From positions 1,240,001-1,304,000 of the forward strand of contig NZ_CP069812.1 in the NCBI RefSeq assembly GCF_016894385.1: a stretch of DNA of 64,000 nucleotides, in the 5' to 3' direction. Shown here piece after piece: positions 18,894-25,800 of the stretch. Each line of letters opens with the position of its first letter. Position 1 is the stretch's first letter. The notes under the pieces are model-generated. The model was not told where the DNA came from, did not search any database, and worked only from the letters and a program-made list of their open reading frames with translations. The stretch comes from Cupriavidus oxalaticus (GTDB lineage Bacteria > Pseudomonadota > Gammaproteobacteria > Burkholderiales > Burkholderiaceae). The position numbers and the translations under genes are program-made.

Positions 18894-19171
18894 ACCGCCA
18901 CCCCATAGGCAAAGCGACGCTCTTCCCGCTGACGGTCAGCCGCCTCGCAGGCCTCAGCCGCTTCGTTGTCGAGGTAGATTTCCAGCGCCAGGCCGGCAAT
19001 CTCGTCCAGATCGTGGATGTGTGTGACATCGACACCGCTGTCGGTGATCGTGTCGACATAGAAGCCCTCGGGCTCGCCGGGCTGCTCGAGCGTGGCGTCA
19101 TAGCCGCGGCAGTAGCTGCCGGACACCTTCAGTTCGGTGCCGTTATGGAAAATCGTGACGGTGGTAGCCAT
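18890..19171 (-). CDS. Small acidic phage protein
   Basis: 93 aa from the ATG at 19171, preceded by GAGGGG at 6 nt. The N-terminus is beta-rich (TTVTIFHNGTELKVSGSY) and the C-terminus helical and acidic. Function unknown. It is the second gene after the PL-like promoter. Confidence 0.65.
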   Translation of the reverse strand: MATTVTIFHNGTELKVSGSYCRGYDATLEQPGEPEGFYVDTITDSGVDVTHIHDLDEIAGLALEIYLDNEAAEACEAADRQREERRFAYGVAV

Positions 19172-19181
19172 GGCGCGCCCC

Positions 19182-19388
19182 TCAAAGACCGTAGTACCGG
19201 ACTTCGACGATGTGATCGCCGGTAGAGGCATCCATGCGCGGCAGGCCCATGGAAGGGCTGCGCATGGCGTCAATCGCGCTGAGGCGCGAGCGGGCGCGAT
19301 CCGTGACAGCCTGAAGGTTCTTGCCACGCAGGGTGTAGATGCCGCCAGTGCCCTTGGGGCGGTGGCGCTCTCTTACCTCTGGAACCAT
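19182..19388 (-). CDS. First gene of the PL operon, small basic protein
   Basis: 68 aa from the ATG at 19388, chosen because GGAG precedes it by 6 nt and because upstream in-frame ATGs fall on or near the predicted PL transcription start. It has RHRPKGTGGIYTLRGKNLQ and is basic overall. Function unknown; by position it is the analogue of lambda N, but no arginine-rich boxB-binding motif is clear. Confidence 0.6.
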   Translation of the reverse strand: MVPEVRERHRPKGTGGIYTLRGKNLQAVTDRARSRLSAIDAMRSPSMGLPRMDASTGDHIVEVRYYGL

Positions 19389-19437
19389 GTCGCTCTCCAT
19401 CTGCTGACACGCACCGAGTGGTGCGTTGATGGAGTTA

Positions 19438-19466
19438 ATATTAGGCATTGCCATATCTATAGTCAA
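19438..19466 (-). promoter_or_regulatory. PL-like early leftward promoter
   Basis: On the minus strand, TTGACT (19466-19461) and TAATAT (19443-19438) are separated by exactly 17 bp. The spacer starts with operator 1 abutting the -10, and operator 2 lies 2 bp upstream of the -35. The layout matches a repressor-controlled lambdoid early promoter driving the operon down to int. Confidence 0.8.
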
Positions 19467-19499
19467 GAGGCAATGCCATATTTCGTGTGAGGCGATGCC
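19444..19499. promoter_or_regulatory. OL-like operator cluster (three sites)
   Basis: Three 9-bp near-palindromes: GGCATTGCC (19444-19452), GGCAATGCC (19469-19477) and GGCGATGCC (19491-19499), centres 25 and 22 bp apart. The same core recurs at the repressor/Cro intergenic region. Binding by the CI-like repressor is inferred from the shared motif and promoter overlap. Confidence 0.75.
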
Positions 19500-19535
19500 T
19501 AATTGACTGCAGTTCACGCGGCTCGCGGCGCGGCA

Positions 19536-19550
19536 ACACAAGTGTTGTGT
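19536..19550. repeat. Inverted repeat ACACAA-GTG-TTGTGT
   Basis: A perfect 6-bp inverted repeat with a 3-nt centre, 37 bp beyond OL and 65 bp before the rightward gene at 19615. It may be an operator for the rightward cargo genes. No matching second copy was noticed. Confidence 0.4.
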
Positions 19551-19614
19551 CCAAACAACCGCGACGTCCGTTACCTAAACTGGATCGACAAGCACAAGCA
19601 GACTGGGAGGCATC

Positions 19615-19806
19615 ATGGCAAACGGGAAGCCCGGCCTACTGCACCAAGCGGCTTATCTGGCAGGCCTGATCTTCGGAGCCAAAATTGGATGGGAATTCGG
19701 GAGTGAGTATGGAACGACCCTCGGCGTGATAGGAGCAGTTGTCGGCGCCGTGGCGCTTTCAACGCTTGTCGGTGTGGTGGCCGGGCTCTTCGGATATAGG
19801 CCTTGA
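19615..19806 (+). CDS. Glycine-zipper membrane protein
   Basis: 63 aa preceded by GGGAGG. Two hydrophobic glycine-rich stretches (residues about 10-30 and 35-60; GLIFGAKIGWEFG, GVIGAVVGAVALSTLVGVV) resemble glycine-zipper membrane proteins. Rightward cargo between PL and the repressor, followed directly by the gene at 19808. Function unknown; membrane exclusion is possible. Confidence 0.65.
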   Translation: MANGKPGLLHQAAYLAGLIFGAKIGWEFGSEYGTTLGVIGAVVGAVALSTLVGVVAGLFGYRP

Positions 19807-19807
19807 T

Positions 19808-20161
19808 ATGGGAACGTTTGAGCGAATAGAACGCCCAGATGGGCGCTTCGCTGTCAGCTTGGTCAAGTGGGGAATCCTGCGTCGATTGATCGTCTCCCTG
19901 ATGTACAGGGTATCGAGACCGAACAAGTTCGAGCGGCCGTCGTTTGTGCCAGCGTTCGAGTTGGCGGTTTTCCCCAGCAGTTCCCTGACCCGACCGGTCG
20001 TGGTGATCCACTTCTCGGACGAACAAGCCGCGAGGCGGGGGTGGGAAGCAATCCTGATGGCCATGAGGGAGCACGGACTCGATGGAGCTGCTAACTACGT
20101 CTGCAGCATCCGACTCAGCGAGATGCGCGAGTTCGGCCGTATTTACCCAGAGGCGCTATAG
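19808..20161 (+). CDS. Hypothetical cargo protein
   Basis: 117 aa from the ATG at 19808, immediately after the 19615 gene. It has a basic amphipathic stretch (WGILRRLIVSLMYRVSRP, residues about 22-39), then a mixed alpha/beta part (VVVIHFSDEQAARRGWEAIL). No family recognised. Probably cotranscribed with the membrane protein. Confidence 0.6.
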   Translation: MGTFERIERPDGRFAVSLVKWGILRRLIVSLMYRVSRPNKFERPSFVPAFELAVFPSSSLTRPVVVIHFSDEQAARRGWEAILMAMREHGLDGAANYVCSIRLSEMREFGRIYPEAL

Positions 20162-20231
20162 GCGATGAAAGCATTCTTCGTTGGGTCACGCCGTCGCCTA
20201 CACTTGACCGACACGCCACTAGGAGATGCCC

Positions 20232-20441
20232 ATGGAGCCGGATGATGTGATTCGCGAGTTCGAGCGCCTGGCGCTGGATGACGATGAAGAACTGCAGGTG
20301 GACGAGGCGATCACCGGCTTGGCCGTGCTGCTGTCCGATCCATCGATCAGGGGGAAGGAAAGGGCGCTGCTGACGCTGGTAGGGGCAACTCTCTACCGCG
20401 TGGGCCTAAATGAGCGGTTGATCGCCGCAATCAAGAAGTGA
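20232..20441 (+). CDS. Small acidic cargo protein
   Basis: 69 aa from the ATG at 20232, with AGGAG 6 nt upstream; an ATG at 20226 overlaps the ribosome site. All-helical and acidic at the N-terminus (EPDDVIREFERLALDDDEEL). Ends just before the bidirectional terminator at 20454. Function unknown. Confidence 0.6.
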   Translation: MEPDDVIREFERLALDDDEELQVDEAITGLAVLLSDPSIRGKERALLTLVGATLYRVGLNERLIAAIKK

Positions 20442-20453
20442 TGGGATATAAAA

Positions 20454-20475
20454 AAAGCCCACCGAGGTGGGCTTT
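20454..20475. terminator. Bidirectional intrinsic terminator
   Basis: A 9-bp stem (AAAGCCCAC / GTGGGCTTT) lies between convergent genes 20232 and 20492, with an A-tract before it and T residues after, so it can stop transcripts from both sides. Confidence 0.8.
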
Positions 20476-20491
20476 GTAGGCATGTCGCGGC

Positions 20492-21250
20492 CTAATGCCA
20501 GGTTTGTGTGCCTGCGGCCTTGGTAAGGCTAGAAAACAGCATTGCGCTAGCCATGGAGCCGATAATTTGCTTCTCCGTTTCAGCGCGCTCAAAGTCGTCG
20601 CGGTCATCAATGATGACCCTGACAATGGGCGGCTCTCCAGGCGCACTCATGACATCGCCGAGTTTGCGCATTAGCCCACCAGTGGCTTGGTGGCTTGGCG
20701 TCACAACATCGACCAACTCATTGCCCCAAAGGAAGTCGAAAGTATATTCGTGTCGCGAGATTCCCTTTGCTTTGGGGTGCCGAACAATCTGCTCGGCTGG
20801 CTTCCATAGCCGGAGATAGTGCTCCACCTCATCTGCAAAGTTATTCACCTGCTCGGGTACGCCCAGCCAACCTCGCTCTTGGCTAGCCAAGGCCAGAAGG
20901 CTTGCAATGTAGGTGGCGACAACATGCGGGCCTGCCACGGATGCGCCGATGGCCCTGATCTCGCCGTTTGCCTCAAGGGCCACACCGAAGGGCGCAAGAA
21001 TATTGCGGATCGCCGATTCTCTTCGTCGATTAAATGGATCCAGCCCGACCGAACTGAGGTGAGCGAGGGTATCGCCGTTGTCACTAATCAGGGTGTGGGT
21101 GCCCTGCTCAACCATGTAGAAAACAATGGCGGTGCCATCTGCGAAACTGAACGGTGTGCCAACCTCGAGCGCAGGTTCCCCATTCACCGTTCTGACCTGG
21201 CGGCACTCATATGCGAAGTTTTGGCGCAACCATGCGCAATTCAGTGTCAT
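20492..21250 (-). CDS. DUF1828/DUF1829-domain protein
   Basis: 252 aa. Residues about 30-95 match DUF1828 (TPFSFADGTAIVFYMVEQGT, LISDNGDTLAHLSSVG). The C-terminal half (residues about 120-250; EYTFDFLWGNELVDVVTP, RVIIDDRDDFE) fits DUF1829, so it is a DUF1828-DUF1829 fusion of unknown activity. It overlaps the gene at 21247 by ATGA, making a two-gene unit next to the repressor, the place of lambda rexAB exclusion genes. A defence or toxin-antitoxin role is plausible but not shown. Confidence 0.8.
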   Translation of the reverse strand: MTLNCAWLRQNFAYECRQVRTVNGEPALEVGTPFSFADGTAIVFYMVEQGTHTLISDNGDTLAHLSSVGLDPFNRRRESAIRNILAPFGVALEANGEIRAIGASVAGPHVVATYIASLLALASQERGWLGVPEQVNNFADEVEHYLRLWKPAEQIVRHPKAKGISRHEYTFDFLWGNELVDVVTPSHQATGGLMRKLGDVMSAPGEPPIVRVIIDDRDDFERAETEKQIIGSMASAMLFSSLTKAAGTQTWH

Positions 21251-21702
21251 GGAAGGACGATCTTCCCGGTGAAAGTGATGTTCGCTTCTGCGCAGAATAG
21301 CCTAAAAAAATCATCTATGGGTGTCGAGCACGACACCTTGGAATGGTCGTATTCTAGGGCGCAGTCGCCGATGTGCTGGTGAGGGCCATAGAGGGTGTTC
21401 CCCGGCTCATTGTGCGAGCGTTTCGCAGCGGGCTGAACCTCGAGCTGATATACCCGATACTTGACGCCATGCCGCGAAAGGTAGATCGAAGCGATGTTCT
21501 TGCAGGCGTCTATCAGAGACGGGGCTTTCAACTCCAACTCTACAGTGAGGCCAGGTATTGTCGCCCCGAACATATCATCTGGACGGGCGGAGGCGGACGT
21601 GTACCCGGCGTGATTCCTGCGCGGCTGCAGGTGCAAATCGCTGCCGACATATTTGCTCATCGCAATTAAAACCTCTGCTTGAGCGCGCGGTAAATCTGCC
21701 AT
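21247..21702 (-). CDS. DUF6978-like partner of the DUF1828 protein
   Basis: 151 aa. Pattern: an N-terminal helix (QAEVLIAMSKYVGSDL), a beta-rich middle (GLTVELELKAPSL, KYRVYQLEV) and a YGPHQHIGDCALEYDH segment reminiscent of DUF6978, ending in DDFFRLFCAEANI. The family call is tentative. It is translated with the DUF1828 gene (4-bp overlap). It lies downstream of the repressor terminator, so it may have its own weak promoter or rely on read-through from the repressor promoter. Confidence 0.6.
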   Translation of the reverse strand: MADLPRAQAEVLIAMSKYVGSDLHLQPRRNHAGYTSASARPDDMFGATIPGLTVELELKAPSLIDACKNIASIYLSRHGVKYRVYQLEVQPAAKRSHNEPGNTLYGPHQHIGDCALEYDHSKVSCSTPIDDFFRLFCAEANITFTGKIVLP

Positions 21703-21753
21703 CCCGTTATCTTTCTTGGTTGCCGGCAGGTCCGGATCTTCTGCTAAGTTGCA

Positions 21754-21775
21754 AAACCCGCCGCAGGGCGGGTTT
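21754..21775 (-). terminator. Terminator downstream of the repressor gene
   Basis: A 9-bp perfect stem (AAACCCGCC / GGCGGGTTT) with a 4-nt loop. On the minus strand it ends in TTTT. It lies 41 bp past the repressor stop and before the DUF6978-like gene. Confidence 0.75.
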
Positions 21776-21816
21776 GGGGTCGGTTGTTGTCCTTACAGCC
21801 GTTATCGTTCCAAGCT

Positions 21817-22620
21817 TCAGAAATCTCCCATCCCGGAACGATACTTGACACGCCCAACCACCGAAATGTGCTCGACCTGATCAGGCTGAAGGATGATGGG
21901 CTCATACCGCTCGTGGTTGTCGCTGACAATTTTCAGGATGCCGCCTGGTAGCTGGAAAAGGCGCTTCACTAACATCTCGCCAGCGTAGACAAGGGCAAAT
22001 ACACCGCCGTTGGCGGGCACCCGTGTGTCAGCGCGATCCACTATCACGGAGTCGTCGTCGAACAGCCGCGGCTCCATGCTGTCGCCAGTAACTTTGACCG
22101 CCACCAGATTTTTCGGCTTGGCATCCAGGCGCCGGATGTAGTCTGCCTGGAATGGCAGCGGCTCCTTCTCCTCGATGTGCCAAGTCTCTTTCCCATTCCC
22201 CGCCGACAATTCCACATCAATCCTCGTCACGAGAACCGTCGACTCTTGTGGAAGTTCTTCCAGGCTCTCGTAGGTAACAATCGGCCGCACGTAGACGCCG
22301 TGAAGCGTCTTGGCGGCCGTTGGCGGGGGATTGTAAGCGTCTGTTTCAGACTTCTCGTTAAGTTTTGTTTTTTTCTGATCTGCGCCAAATTTTGGATTGA
22401 CGGTGGGCGCAAAGTCTAGGCCCCAGTGCTCTGGGCCGACGACGTCCGAAAAGTACGCGACGAGGTCGTTAATACGCTCCTTAGCGATGCGGCCGTACTT
22501 CACCCAGTCCTGAACGGATGCGGGTTTGACCCCCATAGCATCCGCGAGCGCCTTCTTTGAGACGCCCTTCTCTTGCCTGGCCTGCTCGATGGCAGCGCCC
22601 AATTTTTCACCAGTAAGCAT
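21817..22620 (-). CDS. CI-type prophage repressor, S24 peptidase family
   Basis: 267 aa. The N-terminal helix-turn-helix (residues about 5-60; KKALADAMGVKPASVQDWVK) is joined by a linker to a LexA/CI-type autoprotease domain. The likely cleavage Ala-Gly is in LSAGNG; the catalytic Ser is in VTGDSMEP and the Lys in LVKRLFQ. It should keep lysogeny by binding the GGCAWTGCC operators at OR and OL and be inactivated by RecA during DNA damage. Its start codon overlaps an operator half, suggesting autoregulation. The sequence contexts are seen; the regulation is inferred. Confidence 0.92.
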   Translation of the reverse strand: MLTGEKLGAAIEQARQEKGVSKKALADAMGVKPASVQDWVKYGRIAKERINDLVAYFSDVVGPEHWGLDFAPTVNPKFGADQKKTKLNEKSETDAYNPPPTAAKTLHGVYVRPIVTYESLEELPQESTVLVTRIDVELSAGNGKETWHIEEKEPLPFQADYIRRLDAKPKNLVAVKVTGDSMEPRLFDDDSVIVDRADTRVPANGGVFALVYAGEMLVKRLFQLPGGILKIVSDNHERYEPIILQPDQVEHISVVGRVKYRSGMGDF

Positions 22621-22681
22621 TGCCTAATTTGACTCACTTTGGGCGAGATACGGCAATGCCTTGCAAAAAGAAGGCAATGCC
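22616..22681. promoter_or_regulatory. OR-like operator cluster (three sites)
   Basis: AGCATTGCC (22616-22624, covering the repressor start codon), GGCAATGCC (22652-22660) and GGCAATGCC (22673-22681). The third lies in the spacer of the rightward promoter. Centres are 36 and 21 bp apart. Same core as OL. Confidence 0.75.
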
Positions 22682-22688
22682 ATATAAT
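22661..22688 (+). promoter_or_regulatory. PR-like early rightward promoter
   Basis: TTGCAA (22661-22666) and TATAAT (22683-22688) with a 16-bp spacer holding an operator. The predicted start of transcription falls at or within a nucleotide or two of the Cro ATG (22696), so the message looks leaderless. Confidence 0.75.
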
Positions 22689-22695
22689 GGGCCTC

Positions 22696-23004
22696 ATGAG
22701 CACAGAAACCACATCCGCAATCCAGCGGGCCAGCGAGATCGCAGGCGGGAAAGCTGCACTCGCTCGTCAGGTCGGCGTCAAGCCCCCCACTGTACAGCAA
22801 TGGGCAAGCGGCACTCGTCCCGTTGCGATCGAGCGCTGCGTTGCGATCGAGATGGCGACCAAGGGAGCGGTGACCCGAAAAGACCTGCGCCCGAATGATT
22901 GGCATTTGATCTGGCCGGAACTCGCTGCCGATGCCGATGCAATCAAAGCCACCGACGACACCCAGCCTTCGGTCGGCACGCCGAGCAGAAAGCAGAAGAC
23001 GTAG
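22696..23004 (+). CDS. Cro-like regulator (YdaS family)
   Basis: 102 aa from the ATG at 22696. Residues about 10-60 form a YdaS/Cro helix-turn-helix (SEIAGGKAALARQVGVKPPT, VQQWASGTRP). The next part, DLRPNDWHLIWPEL, is typical of YdaS/Cro proteins. It is divergent from the repressor and should act as its antagonist at the shared operators. No ribosome site precedes the ATG; the transcript is predicted leaderless. Confidence 0.88.
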   Translation: MSTETTSAIQRASEIAGGKAALARQVGVKPPTVQQWASGTRPVAIERCVAIEMATKGAVTRKDLRPNDWHLIWPELAADADAIKATDDTQPSVGTPSRKQKT

Positions 23005-23024
23005 GCGGTTCACAGTTTTCATTG

Positions 23025-23050
23025 AGGCGTCCGAAGTGACGCCTTTATTT
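23025..23050 (+). terminator. tR1-like terminator after cro
   Basis: A 7-bp stem (AGGCGTC / GACGCCT) with a 6-nt loop runs into TTTATTT, 20 bp after the Cro stop. An early terminator here is common in lambdoid phages. A short frame in this region (22931-23176) looks partly protein-like, so the call is moderate. Confidence 0.6.
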
Positions 23051-23112
23051 GACGCCATTCGGTACGTGGAACGCCACGGAGAACAGGTGGAACTTGTGTG
23101 GGGGAGCGAACG

Positions 23113-23478
23113 ATGCAACGAGAAATGCCGTTTTTCGAAGTCGTCGGAGAGCCTCAGATGGTTGCGGACTTTCTGATCGCGCGCCTGCGGCACGAGGCTG
23201 ACGCGACTGTCCTCTGCTGGGCGAAACGTCGCGTCCGCTATTCGATCTCGGACGCAGCGGCGATCCTGGGCATGCCCAAGTCGCACCTCTCCAACATCCT
23301 GAGCGGAAAGAAGTACCTGCCGTTCGACTTCCGCATCAAGTTCCAGGCGCTCTGCGGCAACTGGGCCATCCGCCAGTACGAAGACAGCGTCTGCGGCTTC
23401 GTGACCAGTCGCGAAACGACTGAGCAGCGCCGCATCCGCGAGCTGGAATCGCAAATCGAGGCGATGAAAGCAGCCTGA
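23113..23478 (+). CDS. Phage helix-turn-helix regulator (CII position)
   Basis: 121 aa from the ATG at 23113 with GGAG 7 nt upstream. Residues about 45-75 (RYSISDAAAILGMPKSHLSN, then ILSGKKYLP) form a helix-turn-helix. The C-terminus is a short coiled coil (RRIRELESQIEAMKAA), suited to oligomerisation. Its place after cro matches the CII-type activator slot, but no clear CII homology is claimed. Confidence 0.75.
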   Translation: MQREMPFFEVVGEPQMVADFLIARLRHEADATVLCWAKRRVRYSISDAAAILGMPKSHLSNILSGKKYLPFDFRIKFQALCGNWAIRQYEDSVCGFVTSRETTEQRRIRELESQIEAMKAA

Positions 23479-23541
23479 ACGTAGCGCGCCGACACAAGGC
23501 GCCGCGTACCACTTTCATTTACCGGAAAGCCGGGGAGAAAC

Positions 23542-23880
23542 ATGGATCAGATTTACAGCACCCGCTCGGGCCACCGTGTCTCGGGCGCGCAGTTCGACTC
23601 GTACCACTCCTTGACGGACAAGGAGCTTTCCGCCAGCCAGCAGATGGTGATCAACGCTTTCGATGGCGCCGGCGCGAAGCTGACGCGCGAAGAGATCTCG
23701 CGTCGCACGAACATGAAGCTGTCCGGTGTCTGCGGTCGCGTGCGCGAGCTGCTCGACGCCAAGCGCCTGGTCGTCTGCGGAAGCATCAAGGATCTCTACA
23801 CAGGCAAGCCGCAGGAGCTGCTGAAGCTAGCTGCCGAACCTTCGAACACTGCGCCGGCCACCACGGCCGCAACGCTGTAA
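23542..23880 (+). CDS. Winged-helix DNA-binding protein
   Basis: 112 aa preceded by GGGGAGAA. Residues about 35-80 (KLTREEISRRTNMKLSGVCG, RVRELLDAKRLVV) fit a MarR/ArsR-like winged helix. Function in the phage is unknown; it precedes the cytosine methyltransferase by 14 bp and may be cotranscribed or regulate it. Confidence 0.75.
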   Translation: MDQIYSTRSGHRVSGAQFDSYHSLTDKELSASQQMVINAFDGAGAKLTREEISRRTNMKLSGVCGRVRELLDAKRLVVCGSIKDLYTGKPQELLKLAAEPSNTAPATTAATL

Positions 23881-23894
23881 CAAGGGGCGGCAGC

Positions 23895-25511
23895 ATGATC
23901 CGCGACCAGTTCCTGCTCGACATCTCCGAAGAGATCATCGTTGACAACTTCGCTGGCGGTGGTGGGGCCAGTTGCGGCATTGAGCTCGCACTTGGCCGAC
24001 ACGTCGACATCGCCATCAACCACGACCCCGAGGCCGTGGCGATGCACGCCATGAATCACCCGCAGACCGAGCATCATTGCGAGTCGGTGTGGGACGTGGA
24101 TCCGCTCGACTTGGTGAAGGGCCGGCCGGTAGGCCTCGCCTGGTTCAGCCCGGATTGCAAGCACTTCAGCAAGGCCAAGGGCGGCAAGCCGCGCGACAAG
24201 AAGATTCGAGGCCTGGCCTGGGTGGCAATGCGCTGGGCGGCACTGGTCCGGCCGCGCGTGATCATCTTGGAGAACGTCGAGGAGTTCCAGACTTGGGGGC
24301 CTCTTCTCGATGACGGCAACCCGTGCCCGAAGCGAAAGGGCGACACGTTCCGCTCGTTCGTCCGCCAACTGAACGAGAAGGGCTATGCCGTCGAATGGCG
24401 AGAGCTGCGCGCGTGCGACTTCGGCGCTCCGACCATCCGCAAGCGCCTGTTCCTGATCGCCCGCTGCGACGGCAAGCCCATCGTCTGGCCGGAACCCACG
24501 CACGGCGCGCCGGGTAGCACCGCGGTGAAGGCAAAGCAGCGCAAGCCGTGGCGCACGGCCGCCGAGTGCATCGACTGGTCGATCCCGTGCCCATCCATTT
24601 TTGAGCGCCCGCGCCCGCTGGCGGAGGCTACCCAGCGTCGCATCGCGCGCGGTCTGCGCCGCTACGTCATCGACGCGGCCGCGCCGTACACCGTACGGCT
24701 GCCAGCTGCCACCATGGCGCCAATAGTGACTGAATGCGCCAACGCATCCAGCCAGCGCGCTTTCCGCGCCGACGAGCCGCTCCGCACGCAATGCGCCGAG
24801 GTCAAGGGCGGCCACTTCGCGCTGGCGTCGGCAACCCTGATCCAAACAGGGTACGGCGAGCGGGCCGGCCAGGCGCCGCGTGCGCCCGGACTGGACAAGC
24901 CGCTCGGCACGGTCGTCGCCGGCGGCGCCAAGCATGCGCTCGTGTCTGCCTTCCTGGCTAAGCATTACGGCGGCAACTACGATGGGCCCGGCGTTGGCCT
25001 GAATGAGCCTGCCAGCACCATCACGACCGCCGACCACCACGCGCTGGTCTCGTCCAACCTGGTGAGGCTACGCGGCGAGTGCACGGGTAGCCCGACCGAT
25101 GTGCCGACGCCGACTGTGACCGCCGGCGGCACGCATATCGGCGAAGTCCGCGCCTTCCTGGTGAAGTACTACAGCGAGGGCGGCCAGGACCAGGATTGCC
25201 GCGACCCGATGCACACCATACCGACCAAGGACCGTCTCGGCTTGGTGACGGTCGCTGGCGAGCAATACCAGATTGCCGACATCGGCATGCGCATGCTGGA
25301 GCCGCATGAACTGTACGCCGCGCAGGGTTTTCCCGCTTCCTACGTGATCGCGCCGGTGATCAACGGCCGGCGCCTGCCCAAGCATGCCCAGGTGCGCATG
25401 TGCGGCAACAGCGTGAGCCCGCCGATGGCCGCCGCGCTGGTGCATGCAAACGTGCCGGATATGGCGAGTTGGCCGGCGCGAGAGGCGAAGCGGATGGGGG
25501 TGGCTGCGTGA
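23895..25511 (+). CDS. dcm: DNA (cytosine-5) methyltransferase
   Basis: 538 aa. Motif I (DNFAGGGGASCGIE) is at residues about 17-30, the catalytic Cys in SPDCKHFS near 82, motif VI ENVEEF near 123, motif VIII GAPTIRKRLFLIA near 178, and motif X CGNSVSPPMAAA near 503. A large region of about 300 aa between VIII and IX is the target-recognition part; it contains repeated TVxAGG-like units. No restriction enzyme is adjacent, so it is an orphan, most likely protecting phage DNA from host restriction. Specificity is not predictable from sequence. Confidence 0.93.
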   Translation: MIRDQFLLDISEEIIVDNFAGGGGASCGIELALGRHVDIAINHDPEAVAMHAMNHPQTEHHCESVWDVDPLDLVKGRPVGLAWFSPDCKHFSKAKGGKPRDKKIRGLAWVAMRWAALVRPRVIILENVEEFQTWGPLLDDGNPCPKRKGDTFRSFVRQLNEKGYAVEWRELRACDFGAPTIRKRLFLIARCDGKPIVWPEPTHGAPGSTAVKAKQRKPWRTAAECIDWSIPCPSIFERPRPLAEATQRRIARGLRRYVIDAAAPYTVRLPAATMAPIVTECANASSQRAFRADEPLRTQCAEVKGGHFALASATLIQTGYGERAGQAPRAPGLDKPLGTVVAGGAKHALVSAFLAKHYGGNYDGPGVGLNEPASTITTADHHALVSSNLVRLRGECTGSPTDVPTPTVTAGGTHIGEVRAFLVKYYSEGGQDQDCRDPMHTIPTKDRLGLVTVAGEQYQIADIGMRMLEPHELYAAQGFPASYVIAPVINGRRLPKHAQVRMCGNSVSPPMAAALVHANVPDMASWPAREAKRMGVAA

Positions 25512-25513
25512 AT

Positions 25514-25768
25514 TCATCTACCCCAAATCCACTTCAACGCATGCCAAGGGCCTCGCGCTGTTTCGTGCCCCCATGCTCTGGCCGCATCAAGAGCCGCCTC
25601 GTGAGTGGAGAAGATGCCCGGAACCTGGTCGCTTTGCGCAGGCACCGCATGCCGCAGATGCTCTTCAATGCAGACGAACCTGACCACCGCGGTATATCTG
25701 CCTTCCGCGCCCCTGACCTCGGGCCAGTAGTAGTAGCCATTGGCCTGATAGAGCTCAACATGCCCCAT
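25514..25768 (-). CDS. Small phage protein on the opposite strand
   Basis: 84 aa from the ATG at 25768 with AGGGGG upstream; a GTG at 25774 is possible. It starts MGHVELYQANGYYYWPEV and is beta-rich then helical. It exactly fills the gap between two rightward methyltransferase genes, on the opposite strand. Function unknown. Confidence 0.6.
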   Translation of the reverse strand: MGHVELYQANGYYYWPEVRGAEGRYTAVVRFVCIEEHLRHAVPAQSDQVPGIFSTHEAALDAARAWGHETARGPWHALKWIWGR

Positions 25769-25800
25769 GTCCACCCCCTTACGAGAGAGGGGATCGTAGC

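Noticed and set aside
22931..23176. 81-aa plus-strand frame between cro and the next regulator
   Set aside because: Part reads protein-like, but it starts within cro, has no ribosome site and overlaps a terminator and the next gene.
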